A stretch of 64,000 nucleotides of DNA from an uncultured Opitutia bacterium (GCA_903840355.1 CAIMFJ010000004.1:310001-374000), one strand, 5' to 3'; counted from the first letter of the stretch, positions 17,584 through 27,120 are shown. Numbers and translations are program-made. The notes: generated by a model not told the origin, from the sequence alone.

Positions 17584-18492
17584 TTAGAAAAGACGGTTCA
17601 ACGTCAGAGTCAATAAGACCAAGGGAAGGTATAAAATCGAAGCGAGGAACAACGGTTTAGCCACTTGGGCACGACGTTGCGGGAAGGTGAATTCGAGGGT
17701 CAGTTTGAAGAACCAAATCCCCGCAATTAATGAAATCCACAAGAACGGGCTCGCGAAGCCGCGGTAGGTCCCTTCGGCCTGCGGGCCAAAGAACATGAGG
17801 ATTATTTGGCTGACGACAAAGAGCATCGGTAGGATGAAGACCATGGCCCAAATGGAGGCCGTGCGACCGGAGGGGTCGGTGACGGTGGCGACTTTTAGTC
17901 CGCCGCGGGCATAGTCGTCGCGCCACATCACGGCCAGTGCCATGAAGTGGGGGATTTGCCAGCAGAAGAGCAGGGCGAAAAGTAACCAACCCATCCTATC
18001 GATATAACCTAACTTGGCGGCGGTGCCGATGATGGGCGGGATGGCCCCCGGAAGTGAGCCCACCAGCGTGCACCAGGTGGTTAAGGATTTGAGCGGCGTG
18101 TAAAGTAGCAGGTAGGAGAAGGCCGTGGCCGCTGTGAGGATGCCGGCGAGTGGGTTAGCACCGATGCTCACGAGGGAAATGCCCAGTACGACGAGAATGC
18201 ATCCAAAGACTAAGGCTTGGGAGGGTTCGATGATTCCAGCGGGCAGGGGGCGGTTTTTCGTCCGCTCCATCTTGGCGTCATTATCCCGTTCCCACCACAT
18301 GTTGATGGCTCCGCAGCCACCCGCTGCGAGTGCTGTCCCTACGGCTAAGGAAAAAATCACGCGCCCCTCAACGGGGGTTTGGGGGGCACTACAGAAATAG
18401 CCTGTGAGGGCCGTGAGTACCGAAAGGAATGACAGCCGGGGCTTGGTGAGCTCCAGGTAAGCGGCGGGTAAAGATCCGGCGCGTTCAGTCAT
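17584..18492 (-). CDS. ctaB: Protoheme IX farnesyltransferase (heme O synthase)
   Basis: 302 residues with about eight to nine membrane helices and the UbiA-type prenyltransferase motifs: LELTKPRLSFLSVLTALTGY at the start, the Mg2+/diphosphate-binding INMWWERDNDAKMERTKNRP near 85-105, and WQIPHFMALAVMWRDDY in the second half. It adds a farnesyl group to heme B to make heme O, the first step toward heme A for cytochrome oxidase. It is paired with ctaA just upstream on the strand (50-base gap). No oxidase subunit genes are in the window. Confidence 0.96.
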   Translation of the reverse strand: MTERAGSLPAAYLELTKPRLSFLSVLTALTGYFCSAPQTPVEGRVIFSLAVGTALAAGGCGAINMWWERDNDAKMERTKNRPLPAGIIEPSQALVFGCILVVLGISLVSIGANPLAGILTAATAFSYLLLYTPLKSLTTWCTLVGSLPGAIPPIIGTAAKLGYIDRMGWLLFALLFCWQIPHFMALAVMWRDDYARGGLKVATVTDPSGRTASIWAMVFILPMLFVVSQIILMFFGPQAEGTYRGFASPFLWISLIAGIWFFKLTLEFTFPQRRAQVAKPLFLASILYLPLVLLTLTLNRLF

Positions 18493-18542
18493 GCACTTGT
18501 CGTGGCCACTTTCGGGTCAGGGTTAAAGGCAAAACCGCTGGA

Positions 18543-19484
18543 TTATAAATTTTGGAAGCATTCAGTACGCCGGTGTGCCAAGGCTACTTGCGCACATAGG
18601 GTCGAGAAAAGGGCAGCGCCTACGACTAAGTGAACCGTGCGTACGTGCGGGTTGAGTGGCAGTTGGATACTCAGAACGCCCAGACCGATTTGCAGTCCAA
18701 GGAGCAGGCCGAGGGGTAACCAGCGTCGGACGGGCGTGTTGCCACTGGTGGCAAACCCGATGACGGCGAGGGCGGCGACGAGGGCGCCGCTGCGATGGGC
18801 CAAATTAATCCACCAGCCTAGACCTACGCCCGCGGGGATGAATAAATCGCTAACTGCACCTTGATTTACCCACGAAGTGAAATGGTTTTGGCGCATGACC
18901 GCTCCCATGAGAATCACGCTGAAAACTGCGAGCAGGGCGAAGCGACCGAGCGTGCGCGTAGGCGAGGGGGCGGAAGCGGTTTCGTTTCGCCAAGTTTTAG
19001 AATGTAATAAAGCCAGCAGGGCTAAGACTGCAATGGTCAGCTGAGCGTTGAGGGCGTGAGCAATCGCAAAGGAAACCGCTTTAAGGTTCCCTTCGCCGCC
19101 AATATTAAGCCGATCGAGGAGCACGCGTAGCCCGCCGAGGCCACCTTGTAAGATCACAAGTCCGAGGAGGACGTAGGCTAATTTACGCACCGTGGGACGC
19201 GTTTCGCAACGCCAGTGCCAAAGTGTGATTGCGATGCAAAAAAGGCCTAGTCCCGAGGCGGCGAGGCGGTGAGAGTGTTCGGCAAATTTATCGATTTCCG
19301 TGAGCCAGCCTGGCGGATTCACCGAACCATTGGAGAGTGGCCAATCCAAGAAGGCCATGCCCGCGTGGATACTGGTCGTGAAGCCACCCGCTTGTAAAAC
19401 GAGCACCGCCCAACCGAGGGTGAGGCAACAGAGGATAAACAAGCCGCGGAGGCGAGGTGGAGTGCTCTCTGGTGACACAGTCAT
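18543..19484 (-). CDS. ctaA: Heme A synthase (COX15/CtaA)
   Basis: 313 residues with about eight membrane helices. The four heme-ligand histidines of CtaA/COX15 can be placed: FAEHSHRLAASG, FAIAHALNAQ, NLAHRSGALVAA and VRTVHLVVGAA. The loop after helix 1 (TTSIHAGMAFLDWPLSNG) resembles the family's substrate-site loop. The enzyme oxidises the methyl group of heme O to the formyl group of heme A. It is directly upstream of ctaB. A weak promoter (TTGATT-18-TACTTT) ends about ten bases before the ATG. Confidence 0.93.
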   Translation of the reverse strand: MTVSPESTPPRLRGLFILCCLTLGWAVLVLQAGGFTTSIHAGMAFLDWPLSNGSVNPPGWLTEIDKFAEHSHRLAASGLGLFCIAITLWHWRCETRPTVRKLAYVLLGLVILQGGLGGLRVLLDRLNIGGEGNLKAVSFAIAHALNAQLTIAVLALLALLHSKTWRNETASAPSPTRTLGRFALLAVFSVILMGAVMRQNHFTSWVNQGAVSDLFIPAGVGLGWWINLAHRSGALVAALAVIGFATSGNTPVRRWLPLGLLLGLQIGLGVLSIQLPLNPHVRTVHLVVGAALFSTLCAQVALAHRRTECFQNL

Positions 19485-19494
19485 GCTGTGATAG

Positions 19495-19524
19495 AAAGTA
19501 GATTTTCTGAAGTCGCAAAATCAA
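19495..19524 (-). promoter_or_regulatory. Possible promoter of ctaA-ctaB
   Basis: Minus-strand TTGATT (19524-19519) and TACTTT (19500-19495) are 18 bases apart. The predicted transcript would start about four bases before the ctaA ATG at 19484. The -35 element lies inside an arm of the 19515-19539 hairpin. Both hexamers are imperfect. Confidence 0.35.
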
Positions 19525-19539
19525 TCCCGTTGATTTTGC
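19515..19539 (-). terminator. Strong hairpin between sufE and ctaA (possible terminator)
   Basis: A perfect 10-bp inverted repeat, GCAAAATCAA (19515-19524) and TTGATTTTGC (19530-19539), has a 5-base loop. It follows the sufE stop by 22 bases on the minus strand. A U-run after the stem is absent, so it may end sufE transcripts weakly or regulate ctaA instead. Confidence 0.45.
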
Positions 19540-19561
19540 AGTATAAGATAAATTATCAGAC

Positions 19562-19978
19562 TCAGGAAGCCGTTGCCGTCCGGCCAAAACCTCTGATTTT
19601 ATTGACGAGATTCGCTAGGCCGTTGCGCCGGTTAGGCGACAAGTGTTGGGTGATGCCCACTTGAGAGAGGAAGTCGGAGTCGGTCGTAGCGACTTCTTCG
19701 GGGGTGGCATCGTTATATAAATCACACACCAGCGTGGCGATGCCTTTGGTAATCAAAGAGTCGGCGTCGCAGCGAAAAAAACATTTTCCGTTTTCAACTT
19801 TGGGCACCAGCCAGAGGTTGGACGTGCAACCCTCGATCAAAAAAATATCTAACTTTAAATCTGCAGGCAGAGCCGGACTGGTTTTAGCCCGATCAATGAT
19901 GTACTGAAACCGTTCGTGGTGATCCGCAAACGGTTCTAACTCTGCCAGCAAGGCTGCCTTTCGTTCCGCCAGACTCAT
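19562..19978 (-). CDS. sufE: SufE family sulfur acceptor
   Basis: 138 residues, the normal SufE size. The active cysteine is Cys51 in FLIEGCTSNLWL, the same position as in E. coli SufE, and it accepts persulfide sulfur from a SufS-type cysteine desulfurase. The downstream segment (FRCDADSLITKGIATLVCDLY) is the second family block. No sufS, sufBCD or iscU lies in the window, so its partners are elsewhere. It starts seven bases after the stop of the exported repeat protein on the same strand, suggesting co-transcription. Confidence 0.93.
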   Translation of the reverse strand: MSLAERKAALLAELEPFADHHERFQYIIDRAKTSPALPADLKLDIFLIEGCTSNLWLVPKVENGKCFFRCDADSLITKGIATLVCDLYNDATPEEVATTDSDFLSQVGITQHLSPNRRNGLANLVNKIRGFGRTATAS

Positions 19979-19985
19979 GGTAGGT

Positions 19986-21812
19986 TTAGCGACCTTCGAG
20001 TGCTTCCGGGTCCAAGTTATTACGAACCAGCGGCGTGATGTTGGCTTCTAACTGACGAGCTTTTTCAACGGTGATTTTGGCTTCCGTGTGGAGCCAGGAA
20101 ATTACTTCAGGCCAAATCGCAGGGGAAGGGCGGCGCATTTGCAGTAAGCCATCAATTTCATCAGCCAAAGGTTTGCGGGTGCCGTAACCTTCCGTCTGAC
20201 CTGCGAGGATGCGGGCACTAATATAATCGGCCCGTAATTGCGAGTGGTGGGGGAAGGCTTGCACGCCCGTTTCTAAAATACGCATGGCCGGATCGCCGGC
20301 GCGGATTTTCTTGAGCAAGCGCCCGACCGAGCGATAAGCTTCTGGACCGAGGTCTTTTGTTTTGAGGAATTCCGCAAGGTAGCGGTCGCCGATGTCGCGG
20401 TCGCGTTTGGTCCCGATGGGGTCTTTTTTATCGCGAGCATAGTAAGCGATGCCGAGGAGGGCTTGGACCACGCCTTTATTGGATTCGAAGAAAGCCCGAT
20501 CCACTGAAGTTACCTGTTGATATTGAATGATGACTTGATCGGGTTGGTGATTATTTAAGAGTGCTTCAAGGTGCAGGGCGGCGAAGGTGGCTCGTTCAAA
20601 GCCATGGCTCGTGGCAATGTTCGCGACGGCGAGACTTAAACCATCGTAGCCTTTTTCGGCGGCGAAATTCGCCAACGCAATCATTGCTCCATAATTGCCA
20701 CCTAGATTATCGAAGCAGTAGCGCAGGTCTTTTTCGTAGTCATCTTTCATGCCCAACTTATCGAGCAGTTGCAGGCGTTGGATGCGAGGGCTCGCGGCCT
20801 TTTCGTCCAGAGCGACGCGTTCTTGGATGACGGAGAGGGCGATACGGGTTTGGCCGAGCAGGATATGGAAGCGGGCTTGTTGGGATAGGATGGCGTCTTT
20901 GGCCGGTCCTTTAAATACGGACGACTTGGATTCCAAGAGGGAGATTGCCTCCTGGGTTTTGCCCCCATCAAACAGGGCCCGAGCCTTTAGCAAAAGCCCT
21001 TCAGGGTATTTATCTAAACTATTGGCCGACACTAGGTTAACTGCATCGGGGTATTTGCCCACCCAGTAGAGGGAGGTGGCGGCGGCGAGCGCTAAGGTTT
21101 CGCGAGTAGACTGGGGGATGACCTTAGACGACTGGAGTAATTTGAGGCTTTGATCGATGACCTCTTGGTCGCGCTCCCGGAGTTGGAGTAAGCGGAAGTA
21201 GAAATCCAAGTATTGGCGACCATTGGCGTCATCAATGTTGATGAATTCCATGCCATAGCGCAGGGACTGGATGGCATCATCGGTGCGACCAAGATTTCTA
21301 TGTAAAACATTGGCGTAAAACAATTTAGCGTCAGAATTGGCGGGGTTGCAACGCACCGCAATTTGGGCCATCTGAATCATGTCGCCCACGCGCTTATCTT
21401 TTTGGGCTTCTTGGGCCTGTTTGAGAAAGTAGTCCGCTAACTTGTTAAGATGTTCTTGGCGGAGTTCGGCAGCCTTCTCGGGTTGATCCTCGATTTTAGC
21501 TAAGGCCATTTTAACCATCTCCCGCAGCAAGGAATCTTTGACCAATCCGGCTTTGATGTAGGTTTGGCGGACGTAACTTAAGGTGGCGTCTTTCCCTTTG
21601 GTCAAGGGGAGCCCAATCATGAAGACGATGTCGGCGTCCGTATCGATTTCAGCCTTATTATTCAAGGTTTTTTCATCGCTCGCTTTGCCGGCAGTAGTGT
21701 TGATATCGCCCGTCGAGGCTGAGGCCGCCGGGGGATTGGCTGGCGCTTGAGCCCAGGCCTGAAGGGAGAGTAAACTGACGAGCAGGGTACTAAACGGACG
21801 CAGTCGAGGCAT
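19986..21812 (-). CDS. Exported tetratricopeptide-repeat-like protein
   Basis: 608 residues from the ATG at 21812, which begins a clean signal peptide (PRLRPFSTLLVSLLSLQAWA, cleavage after AQA likely). The ATG at 21890 would put 26 polar residues in front and is less likely. After a low-complexity Ala/Ser/Asn stretch, most of the protein is helical with repeated 30-40 residue units typical of TPR scaffolds (ANSDAKLFYANVLHRNLGRT, DAVNLVSANSLDKYPEGLLL, RFHILLGQTRIALSVIQERV). It is probably periplasmic and involved in protein-protein contacts. No catalytic motif is seen and the family is not recognised. It is divergent from the ribosomal series. Confidence 0.72.
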   Translation of the reverse strand: MPRLRPFSTLLVSLLSLQAWAQAPANPPAASASTGDINTTAGKASDEKTLNNKAEIDTDADIVFMIGLPLTKGKDATLSYVRQTYIKAGLVKDSLLREMVKMALAKIEDQPEKAAELRQEHLNKLADYFLKQAQEAQKDKRVGDMIQMAQIAVRCNPANSDAKLFYANVLHRNLGRTDDAIQSLRYGMEFINIDDANGRQYLDFYFRLLQLRERDQEVIDQSLKLLQSSKVIPQSTRETLALAAATSLYWVGKYPDAVNLVSANSLDKYPEGLLLKARALFDGGKTQEAISLLESKSSVFKGPAKDAILSQQARFHILLGQTRIALSVIQERVALDEKAASPRIQRLQLLDKLGMKDDYEKDLRYCFDNLGGNYGAMIALANFAAEKGYDGLSLAVANIATSHGFERATFAALHLEALLNNHQPDQVIIQYQQVTSVDRAFFESNKGVVQALLGIAYYARDKKDPIGTKRDRDIGDRYLAEFLKTKDLGPEAYRSVGRLLKKIRAGDPAMRILETGVQAFPHHSQLRADYISARILAGQTEGYGTRKPLADEIDGLLQMRRPSPAIWPEVISWLHTEAKITVEKARQLEANITPLVRNNLDPEALEGR

Positions 21813-21977
21813 GGGAGCGGGATGCTGATGATTTCTGGGGTCGTTGTCTCTCTTAAAAACGAGGCATAATTCGCTAAAGTCGCCTCTCAAGTAACGAAAC
21901 CAACAAATCTAGCACTTTCCGCTTGCATGGGGTGCCTCCAGTCATATGCCACAACCCTCTTTTCCCTATTTAGGTCC

Positions 21978-22361
21978 ATGCCTACCATCAATCAGCTCGT
22001 CCGCAAACCGCGCATTCAACCCAAGGCCAAGTCCAAATCTCCGGCCTTGAACAACTCCCCGTTCCGTCGCGGTGTGTGCGTGCAAGTCATGATCCGCACG
22101 CCGAAGAAACCGAACTCGGCGCAACGCAAGGTTGCCAAGGTGCGTCTGACGAATGGGCAGGAAGTGATTACTTACATTCCTGACGAAGGTCATAAACTCC
22201 AAGAGCACTCGGTGGTGCTCGTGCGTGGCGGGCGCGTGAAGGACCTTCCTGGTGTGCGCTATCACATCGTCCGCGGTCCCCTCGACTGTTCTGGCGTTGA
22301 AAAGCGTCGTCGCTCTCGCTCCAAGTACGGCGTCAAGCGTCCTAAGGAAAAGAAAGCCTAA
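21978..22361 (+). CDS. rpsL: 30S ribosomal protein S12
   Basis: 127 residues beginning [12 protein letters not shown], the standard S12 start; the open frame extends 17 codons upstream without homology. The decoding-centre segments [12 protein letters not shown] and [14 protein letters not shown] are intact, with Lys at the usual streptomycin-resistance position (wild-type, sensitive form). The Gln in NSAQRK is a slight variation on the common Leu or Met. First gene of the str cluster (rpsL-rpsG-fusA), followed by the S10 cluster on the same strand with no strong terminator visible between them. Confidence 0.98.
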   Translation: MPTINQLVRKPRIQPKAKSKSPALNNSPFRRGVCVQVMIRTPKKPNSAQRKVAKVRLTNGQEVITYIPDEGHKLQEHSVVLVRGGRVKDLPGVRYHIVRGPLDCSGVEKRRRSRSKYGVKRPKEKKA

Positions 22362-22380
22362 TTTTTAAACTCTTCTTAAC

Positions 22381-22854
22381 ATGTCACGTCGTCGTAAAGC
22401 AGCTAAGCGCACTCACCTCCCGGACGCTCGTTATGGCAGTCCCTTGGTGAGCCAACTCATCAATGTAGTGATGAAGTCCGGCAAGAAGTCTATTGCTCAG
22501 GCCATCGTCTACGGTGCGATCGAAAAGGTCAGCGAAAAGTTGATGAAGGGTAACCCCGTAGAGCTCCTCTTGGGGGCTCTTGAAAATTGCCGTCCGAAGT
22601 TGGAAGTGAAGAGCCGCCGCGTGGGTGGTGCTACTTACCAAGTTCCTGTGGAAGTCAGCCACGAGCGCCAAAACAGCATCGCCCTTCGCTGGGTCGTCGC
22701 TGCCGCCGCAGGCCGCAAGGGTACTTCGATGGCCGAAGCTTTAGCCGCTGAAGTGGTCGACGCTTACAACAACACCGGCAACGTGGTGAAGAAGCGCGAA
22801 GAAACTCACAAGATGGCACAAGCTAACCGTGCCTTCGCTCACCTCCGCTGGTAA
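22381..22854 (+). CDS. rpsG: 30S ribosomal protein S7
   Basis: 157 residues starting MSRRRKAAKRTHLPDARYGS, with PVEVSHERQNSIALRW and the C-terminal EETHKMAQANRAFAHLRW of S7. It organises the head of the 30S subunit through 16S rRNA helices and is an assembly-initiating protein. The leader (ATTTTTAAACTCTTCTTAAC before the ATG) has no Shine-Dalgarno sequence. It sits between rpsL and fusA in the conserved str order. Confidence 0.98.
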   Translation: MSRRRKAAKRTHLPDARYGSPLVSQLINVVMKSGKKSIAQAIVYGAIEKVSEKLMKGNPVELLLGALENCRPKLEVKSRRVGGATYQVPVEVSHERQNSIALRWVVAAAAGRKGTSMAEALAAEVVDAYNNTGNVVKKREETHKMAQANRAFAHLRW

Positions 22855-22893
22855 TTTTTGTCTTAAACTTTAGGGCTCCTCCTGGTTCCGACC

Positions 22894-25041
22894 ATGTCCA
22901 AATCTCTCTCCAGTCTCAATTCTCCTAATCGCAAGTTCCCTCTGGAACACACGCGTAATATTGGTATCGCCGCGCACATCGACGCTGGTAAGACGACCAC
23001 CACGGAGCGTATTCTCTTCTACACCGGCGTGGTGCACAAGATGGGTGAAGTGCACGACGGTACGGCGACGACCGACTGGATGGAGCAGGAGCGCGAGCGT
23101 GGTATCACAATCACCGCCGCCGCCATTTCCGCTGGTTGGAAAACCAAGGAAGGTCACTTTGCTAACATCGATCACCGTATCAATATCATCGATACGCCTG
23201 GTCACGTAGACTTTACCGCTGAAGTGGAGCGCTCCTTGCGCGTGCTCGACGGCGCGGTTGCCGTGTTCTGCGCGGTGGCCGGGGTTCAACCTCAGTCCGA
23301 AACCGTTTGGCGCCAGATGAACAAGTACGGCGTACCTCGCGTGGCGTTCGTCAATAAGATGGACCGCACGGGTGCTGACTTCTTCGGTGCCGTGGATGAC
23401 ATTCGCCAAAAGTTGAAGGGCAATGCTCACCCCCTCTTTATTCCCGTTGGTCAAGGCGAACACTTCAAAGGCCTCATCGATTTAATCAAGAACGTCGCGT
23501 ACGTTTACGACGAAACCGACCCGAAGGGCATGAAGTACAACACGGTCGACATTCCTGCCGACCAAAAGGACGAAGCTAAGAAGTGGCGCGATGGTTTGAT
23601 TGAAGCCCTCGCTGACTTTGATGACGTCCTCGCCTCGAAGTACCTCGACGGCCAAGAAGTTTCAATCGACGAAATTCGTTCGGGTATCCGTAAGGCCACG
23701 CTCTCGATGAACTTCATCGGCGTGATTCCTGGTTCGGCCTTCAAAAACAAGGGCGTGCAAATGCTCTTGGATTGCGTCGTCGACTTCTTGCCTTCCCCCG
23801 TCGACATGCGCGGCCAACGTGCGTTCACTGACGACGGCGAAAAAGAAATCGCAATCGGTCCTGATGACAGCGCTAAGGTCACCGGCCTTTGCTTCAAACT
23901 TTGGTCTGACCCCTTCGTGGGCCAGTTAGTGTTCTTCCGCGTTTACCGTGGTCAGTTGAAGAAGGGTGAAGCCCTCTACAACCCTCGTACGCGTAAGACC
24001 GAGCGTATCTCTCGCCTCGTGCTCCTCCGCGCGATGGATCGCGAAGAAATCGACGTCGCCTACTCGGGCGATATCTGTGCGATGATTGGTCCTAAGGATA
24101 TCGTCACGGGCGATACCTTGACCCTCGAAGACGACTTAGTCTTAGAGCCTCCTACCTTCGCAGATCCTGTGATCTCGATGTCCATTGAGCCTAACTCCAA
24201 GGCTGACCAAGAGCGCTTGAGCATTGGTTTGCAGCGCTTGGCTCAAGAAGATCCTACCTTCCGTCTTTCTTCTAACCAAGAAACCGGCCAAACGATTATT
24301 TCGGGCATGGGCGAGTTGCACCTCGAAATCATCGTCGACCGTCTGAAGCGCGAATTCAAAGTCGAAGCTAAGTCGGGCAAGCCTCAAATCTCTTATCGCG
24401 AAACCATTAACATCGCCGCTGAAGGCGTTGGTAAATTCATCCGTCAGTCGGGTGGTCGCGGTCAATACGGTCACGTCGAAATCAAATTAGAACCCAATCC
24501 TGGCAAAGGTCAGGAAGTCGTGAACGAAATCGTCGGTGGCGTGATTCCTAAGGAATACATCAAGCCTTCGACCGAAGGTATTTTAGAAGCTGCGAACAAC
24601 GGTACCGTCGCCGGCTACCCTGTAATCGACTTCAAAGCACGCATCGTCTTTGGTTCGTTTCACGAAGTGGACTCGAATGAAATGGCTTTTAAGATGGCTG
24701 GTATCTTCGCCTTCAAGGAAGCGATGAAAGACGCCAAGCCGATCTTGCTGGAGCCTATCATGAAGGTCGAAGTCGTGACCCCTGAAGAATATCAAGGTGA
24801 TATCATGGGCGACTTGAACCGCCGCCGTGGTCAAATCCAAGGCATGGAAACCAAGAACGGTCTCTGCAACATCAACGCTTTGGTGCCTCTCGCTGAAATG
24901 TTTGGTTACGCCACGGACGTGCGTTCGCTCTCGAAGGGCCGCGCCTCGTACACCATGGAACCAAGCAACTTCCAACAAGTTCCTGCCCAAATCCTCAAGC
25001 AAGTCGTCGAGTCCTCCTCTCGCGCACCTGCCCGCACCTAA
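22894..25041 (+). CDS. fusA: Elongation factor G
   Basis: 715 residues. Its GTPase elements are intact: P-loop AHIDAGKTT near 28-36, switch [20 protein letters not shown], and NKMDRTG. The remaining EF-G domains II-V follow, with the usual C-terminal [15 protein letters not shown]. It drives translocation of tRNA and mRNA on the ribosome and, with ribosome recycling factor, subunit splitting. In contrast to the EF-Tu at the end of the window, the switch I sequence here is canonical. It is third in the str cluster, 21 bases ahead of rpsJ. Confidence 0.98.
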   Translation: MSKSLSSLNSPNRKFPLEHTRNIGIAAHIDAGKTTTTERILFYTGVVHKMGEVHDGTATTDWMEQERERGITITAAAISAGWKTKEGHFANIDHRINIIDTPGHVDFTAEVERSLRVLDGAVAVFCAVAGVQPQSETVWRQMNKYGVPRVAFVNKMDRTGADFFGAVDDIRQKLKGNAHPLFIPVGQGEHFKGLIDLIKNVAYVYDETDPKGMKYNTVDIPADQKDEAKKWRDGLIEALADFDDVLASKYLDGQEVSIDEIRSGIRKATLSMNFIGVIPGSAFKNKGVQMLLDCVVDFLPSPVDMRGQRAFTDDGEKEIAIGPDDSAKVTGLCFKLWSDPFVGQLVFFRVYRGQLKKGEALYNPRTRKTERISRLVLLRAMDREEIDVAYSGDICAMIGPKDIVTGDTLTLEDDLVLEPPTFADPVISMSIEPNSKADQERLSIGLQRLAQEDPTFRLSSNQETGQTIISGMGELHLEIIVDRLKREFKVEAKSGKPQISYRETINIAAEGVGKFIRQSGGRGQYGHVEIKLEPNPGKGQEVVNEIVGGVIPKEYIKPSTEGILEAANNGTVAGYPVIDFKARIVFGSFHEVDSNEMAFKMAGIFAFKEAMKDAKPILLEPIMKVEVVTPEEYQGDIMGDLNRRRGQIQGMETKNGLCNINALVPLAEMFGYATDVRSLSKGRASYTMEPSNFQQVPAQILKQVVESSSRAPART

Positions 25042-25062
25042 CCCTCTATCCAATCCTCTCCG

Positions 25063-25371
25063 ATGGCTCGTACTAAAATTCGCATTAAGCTCAAAGGCTT
25101 TGACTACCGCATGGTAGATCAATCGGCCAATGAGATTGTTGATACCGCCAAGCGCACCGGCGCCCGCGTTTCTGGTCCGGTACCTCTCCCTACCGACATT
25201 GAACGCCTTACGGTGAACCGTTCGCCGCACGTGGACAAGAAGTCCATGGATCAGTTCGAAATCCGCACCCACAAGCGCTTAATCGAGATTCTCGAGCCAA
25301 ACTCGCAGACCGTAGATGAGCTAAAGAAGCTTAATTTACCTTCTGGTGTTGACATTAACATCGTAGTCTAA
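25063..25371 (+). CDS. rpsJ: 30S ribosomal protein S10
   Basis: 102 residues: [20 protein letters not shown] at the start, GPVPLPT in the middle, and [19 protein letters not shown], the standard S10 loop, toward the end. S10 is part of the 30S head and also the NusE transcription antitermination factor. It follows fusA by 21 bases but is separated from rplC by 147 bases that contain predicted RNA structure, unlike the tight spacing elsewhere in the cluster. Confidence 0.98.
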   Translation: MARTKIRIKLKGFDYRMVDQSANEIVDTAKRTGARVSGPVPLPTDIERLTVNRSPHVDKKSMDQFEIRTHKRLIEILEPNSQTVDELKKLNLPSGVDINIVV

Positions 25372-25467
25372 CTCCTCAACCCTTCCACCTTTCACCTCCA
25401 ACCAACGCAGGCTGCGCCAGCGCCCCTCTTCAGGACCAAGATTCCGCAAGGACATCCTAAGCCTAAT

Positions 25468-25508
25468 GCAGGTCAGCAATGACCAAACGACCTTTACCGG
25501 TCACCTGC
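25468..25508 (+). promoter_or_regulatory. Structured leader ahead of rplC
   Basis: In the rpsJ-rplC spacer, GGTCA (25471-25475) and TGACC (25480-25484) close a GCAA tetraloop, and GACC (25489-25492) pairs with GGTC (25499-25502). A third pairing, GCAGGT (25468-25473) with ACCTGC (25503-25508), encloses both but competes for part of the first stem. The element ends 10 bases before the rplC ATG. It could be an autogenous ribosomal-protein binding site (L3 or L4), by analogy with S10-operon leaders. This is inference. Confidence 0.45.
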
Positions 25509-25518
25509 CTCTTAGAAA

Positions 25519-26148
25519 ATGAAACACCAACTACTCGGTAAAAAAATCGGAATGACCCAGGTATACGACGCGGAGAATAACCTCGTCCCTGTTACGGTCG
25601 TCCAAGCTGGCCCTTGTCCTGTTACCCAGGTCAAGACGGTCGATAAGGATGGTTACAATGCCGTCCAAATTGCTTTTGGTGCCCAAAAGGAAAGCCGCCT
25701 CTCGTCGGCTGAAGTCGGTCACCTTCGCAAAGCCGGCGTGGCTCCTCACAGCCACCTTCACGAAATCCGCGTTAGCGCCGCTTCGGACGCTAAGGTTGGC
25801 GACGTGATCACGGTTGAAAAGTTTTCGGCCGGTCAATTGGTCGACGTCATTGGCACTGTCAAGGGCCGTGGCTTCCAAGGCGTAATGAAGCGCCACAACA
25901 TGGCTGGTCAGCCTGACTCTCACGGTCACATGATGCACCGCCGAAGCGGTTCGATCGGTATGCGTCAAACTCCTGGTCACGTCTTTAAAGGTAAGCGCAT
26001 GCCTGGTCACATGGGTGCCGTGCAACGTACCGTCCAAAACCTTCGCGTCGTGCAAGTGCTCGCCGAGAAGAATCTCCTCCTCATCAAGGGCAGTTTCCCT
26101 GGTGCTAACGGCGAAGTCGTCGTGGTGCGTCCAGCTAAGAAAGCCTAG
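25519..26148 (+). CDS. rplC: 50S ribosomal protein L3
   Basis: 209 residues: GKKIGMTQVYDAENNLVPVT at the start; the central GRGFQGVMKRHNMAGQPDSHG and RQTPGHVFKGKRMPGHMG segments form the long loop that reaches the peptidyl transferase centre, with the Gln that is methylated in E. coli in the same stretch. The start is preceded by CTTAGAAA rather than a ribosome binding site. First gene after the structured spacer in the S10 cluster. Confidence 0.98.
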   Translation: MKHQLLGKKIGMTQVYDAENNLVPVTVVQAGPCPVTQVKTVDKDGYNAVQIAFGAQKESRLSSAEVGHLRKAGVAPHSHLHEIRVSAASDAKVGDVITVEKFSAGQLVDVIGTVKGRGFQGVMKRHNMAGQPDSHGHMMHRRSGSIGMRQTPGHVFKGKRMPGHMGAVQRTVQNLRVVQVLAEKNLLLIKGSFPGANGEVVVVRPAKKA

Positions 26149-26174
26149 TTCTCACTTAAAAAATAGCACGCGAT

Positions 26175-26801
26175 ATGAAGCTCAAAGTTTACAAGCCTGA
26201 CGGTTCGACTTTCACGGAGAAGGAATTTGATATTCCTTCTTTCGAAGGCGACAAGGGCGTGGCCTTGCTCAAGCAAGTCATCGTTTCCTATCAAGCCAAC
26301 AAGCGCCAAGGTACTTCCAAGACGAAGGACTACGGCGAAGTTGCTGGTTCTGGTAAAAAGATTCTCCCTCAAAAGGGTTCCGGCGGTTCCCGTCACGGCG
26401 ACAAGCGCGCCCCTCAATTATTCAAGGGTGGTATCGTCTTCGGTCCTCGCCCTCGCGATTGGTCCAAGACCATCACGGCTCAAGCCAAGAAGATCGCTTT
26501 GCAACGCGCCTTGTTCGAACTCGCTTCCGATGGTGGCCTGTCTGTGATCGAGCGCTTTGAAGTCGCGCAACCTAAGACCAAGCTCTTTGCCAAGGTGCTG
26601 ACGAATGTGAGCCCTGAAGGTAAGCGCCTCCTCGTGGTGGATAGCACCTGGTCCGAGCCCGTGCTCCGTGCGAGCCGCAACCTCGACCGCGCCGTCTTCT
26701 CGAATTCCTCTAACCTCAATGCGTTTGATTTGGTGCGTACGCCTCGCGTGCTCATCACTGAAGCGGGCCTAAAGAAGGTCCTCGAGCGCACCAAGAACTA
26801 A
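26175..26801 (+). CDS. rplD: 50S ribosomal protein L4
   Basis: 208 residues with the internal loop GEVAGSGKKILPQKGSGGSR that lines the polypeptide exit tunnel and the following GGIVFGPRPRDW. L4 also regulates its own S10 operon in E. coli by binding the leader RNA; the structured rpsJ-rplC spacer is a possible target here. Its start lies 26 bases after the rplC stop, with no Shine-Dalgarno motif. Confidence 0.97.
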   Translation: MKLKVYKPDGSTFTEKEFDIPSFEGDKGVALLKQVIVSYQANKRQGTSKTKDYGEVAGSGKKILPQKGSGGSRHGDKRAPQLFKGGIVFGPRPRDWSKTITAQAKKIALQRALFELASDGGLSVIERFEVAQPKTKLFAKVLTNVSPEGKRLLVVDSTWSEPVLRASRNLDRAVFSNSSNLNAFDLVRTPRVLITEAGLKKVLERTKN

Positions 26802-26811
26802 TCCCGATTCC

Positions 26812-27099
26812 ATGAAGCCAGCTTCCGCAATTATCAGCCGTCCCGTCCTGACCGAAAAGGCCTCAGGTTTGGCTGAAGCTAACAAGTACGTCTTTGAAGT
26901 TCTTCCGGGCGCCGACCGCGCTCAGATCAAAGCTGCCATCGAGGCCTCTTTCAAGGTCGCCGTGGTTAAGATCAACATCCTTATCCGCAAGGGTAAGGTG
27001 CGCCGCAGCCGTCTCGGTGGCGGTTCTATCTACCAAGAAACTCCTTCGCGTCGTGCGATTGTGACCCTCAAGAAGGGTGACGTCATCGCTCTCGCCTAA
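26812..27099 (+). CDS. rplW: 50S ribosomal protein L23
   Basis: 95 residues of the L23 fold (IISRPVLTEKASGLAEANKY, ADRAQIKAAIEASFKV, then a short basic loop KGKVRRSRLGG). L23 sits at the tunnel exit and docks trigger factor, SRP and the Sec machinery. It lies ten bases after rplD, in the normal order L4-L23-L2. Confidence 0.96.
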   Translation: MKPASAIISRPVLTEKASGLAEANKYVFEVLPGADRAQIKAAIEASFKVAVVKINILIRKGKVRRSRLGGGSIYQETPSRRAIVTLKKGDVIALA

Positions 27100-27120
27100 T
27101 CCTCTGCGTTCGTCCGTATC

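Noticed and set aside
21840-21870. Promoter for the ribosomal series (TTGTCT then CATAAT).
   Set aside because: The spacer is only 15 bases and both hexamers are weak; I could not support it.
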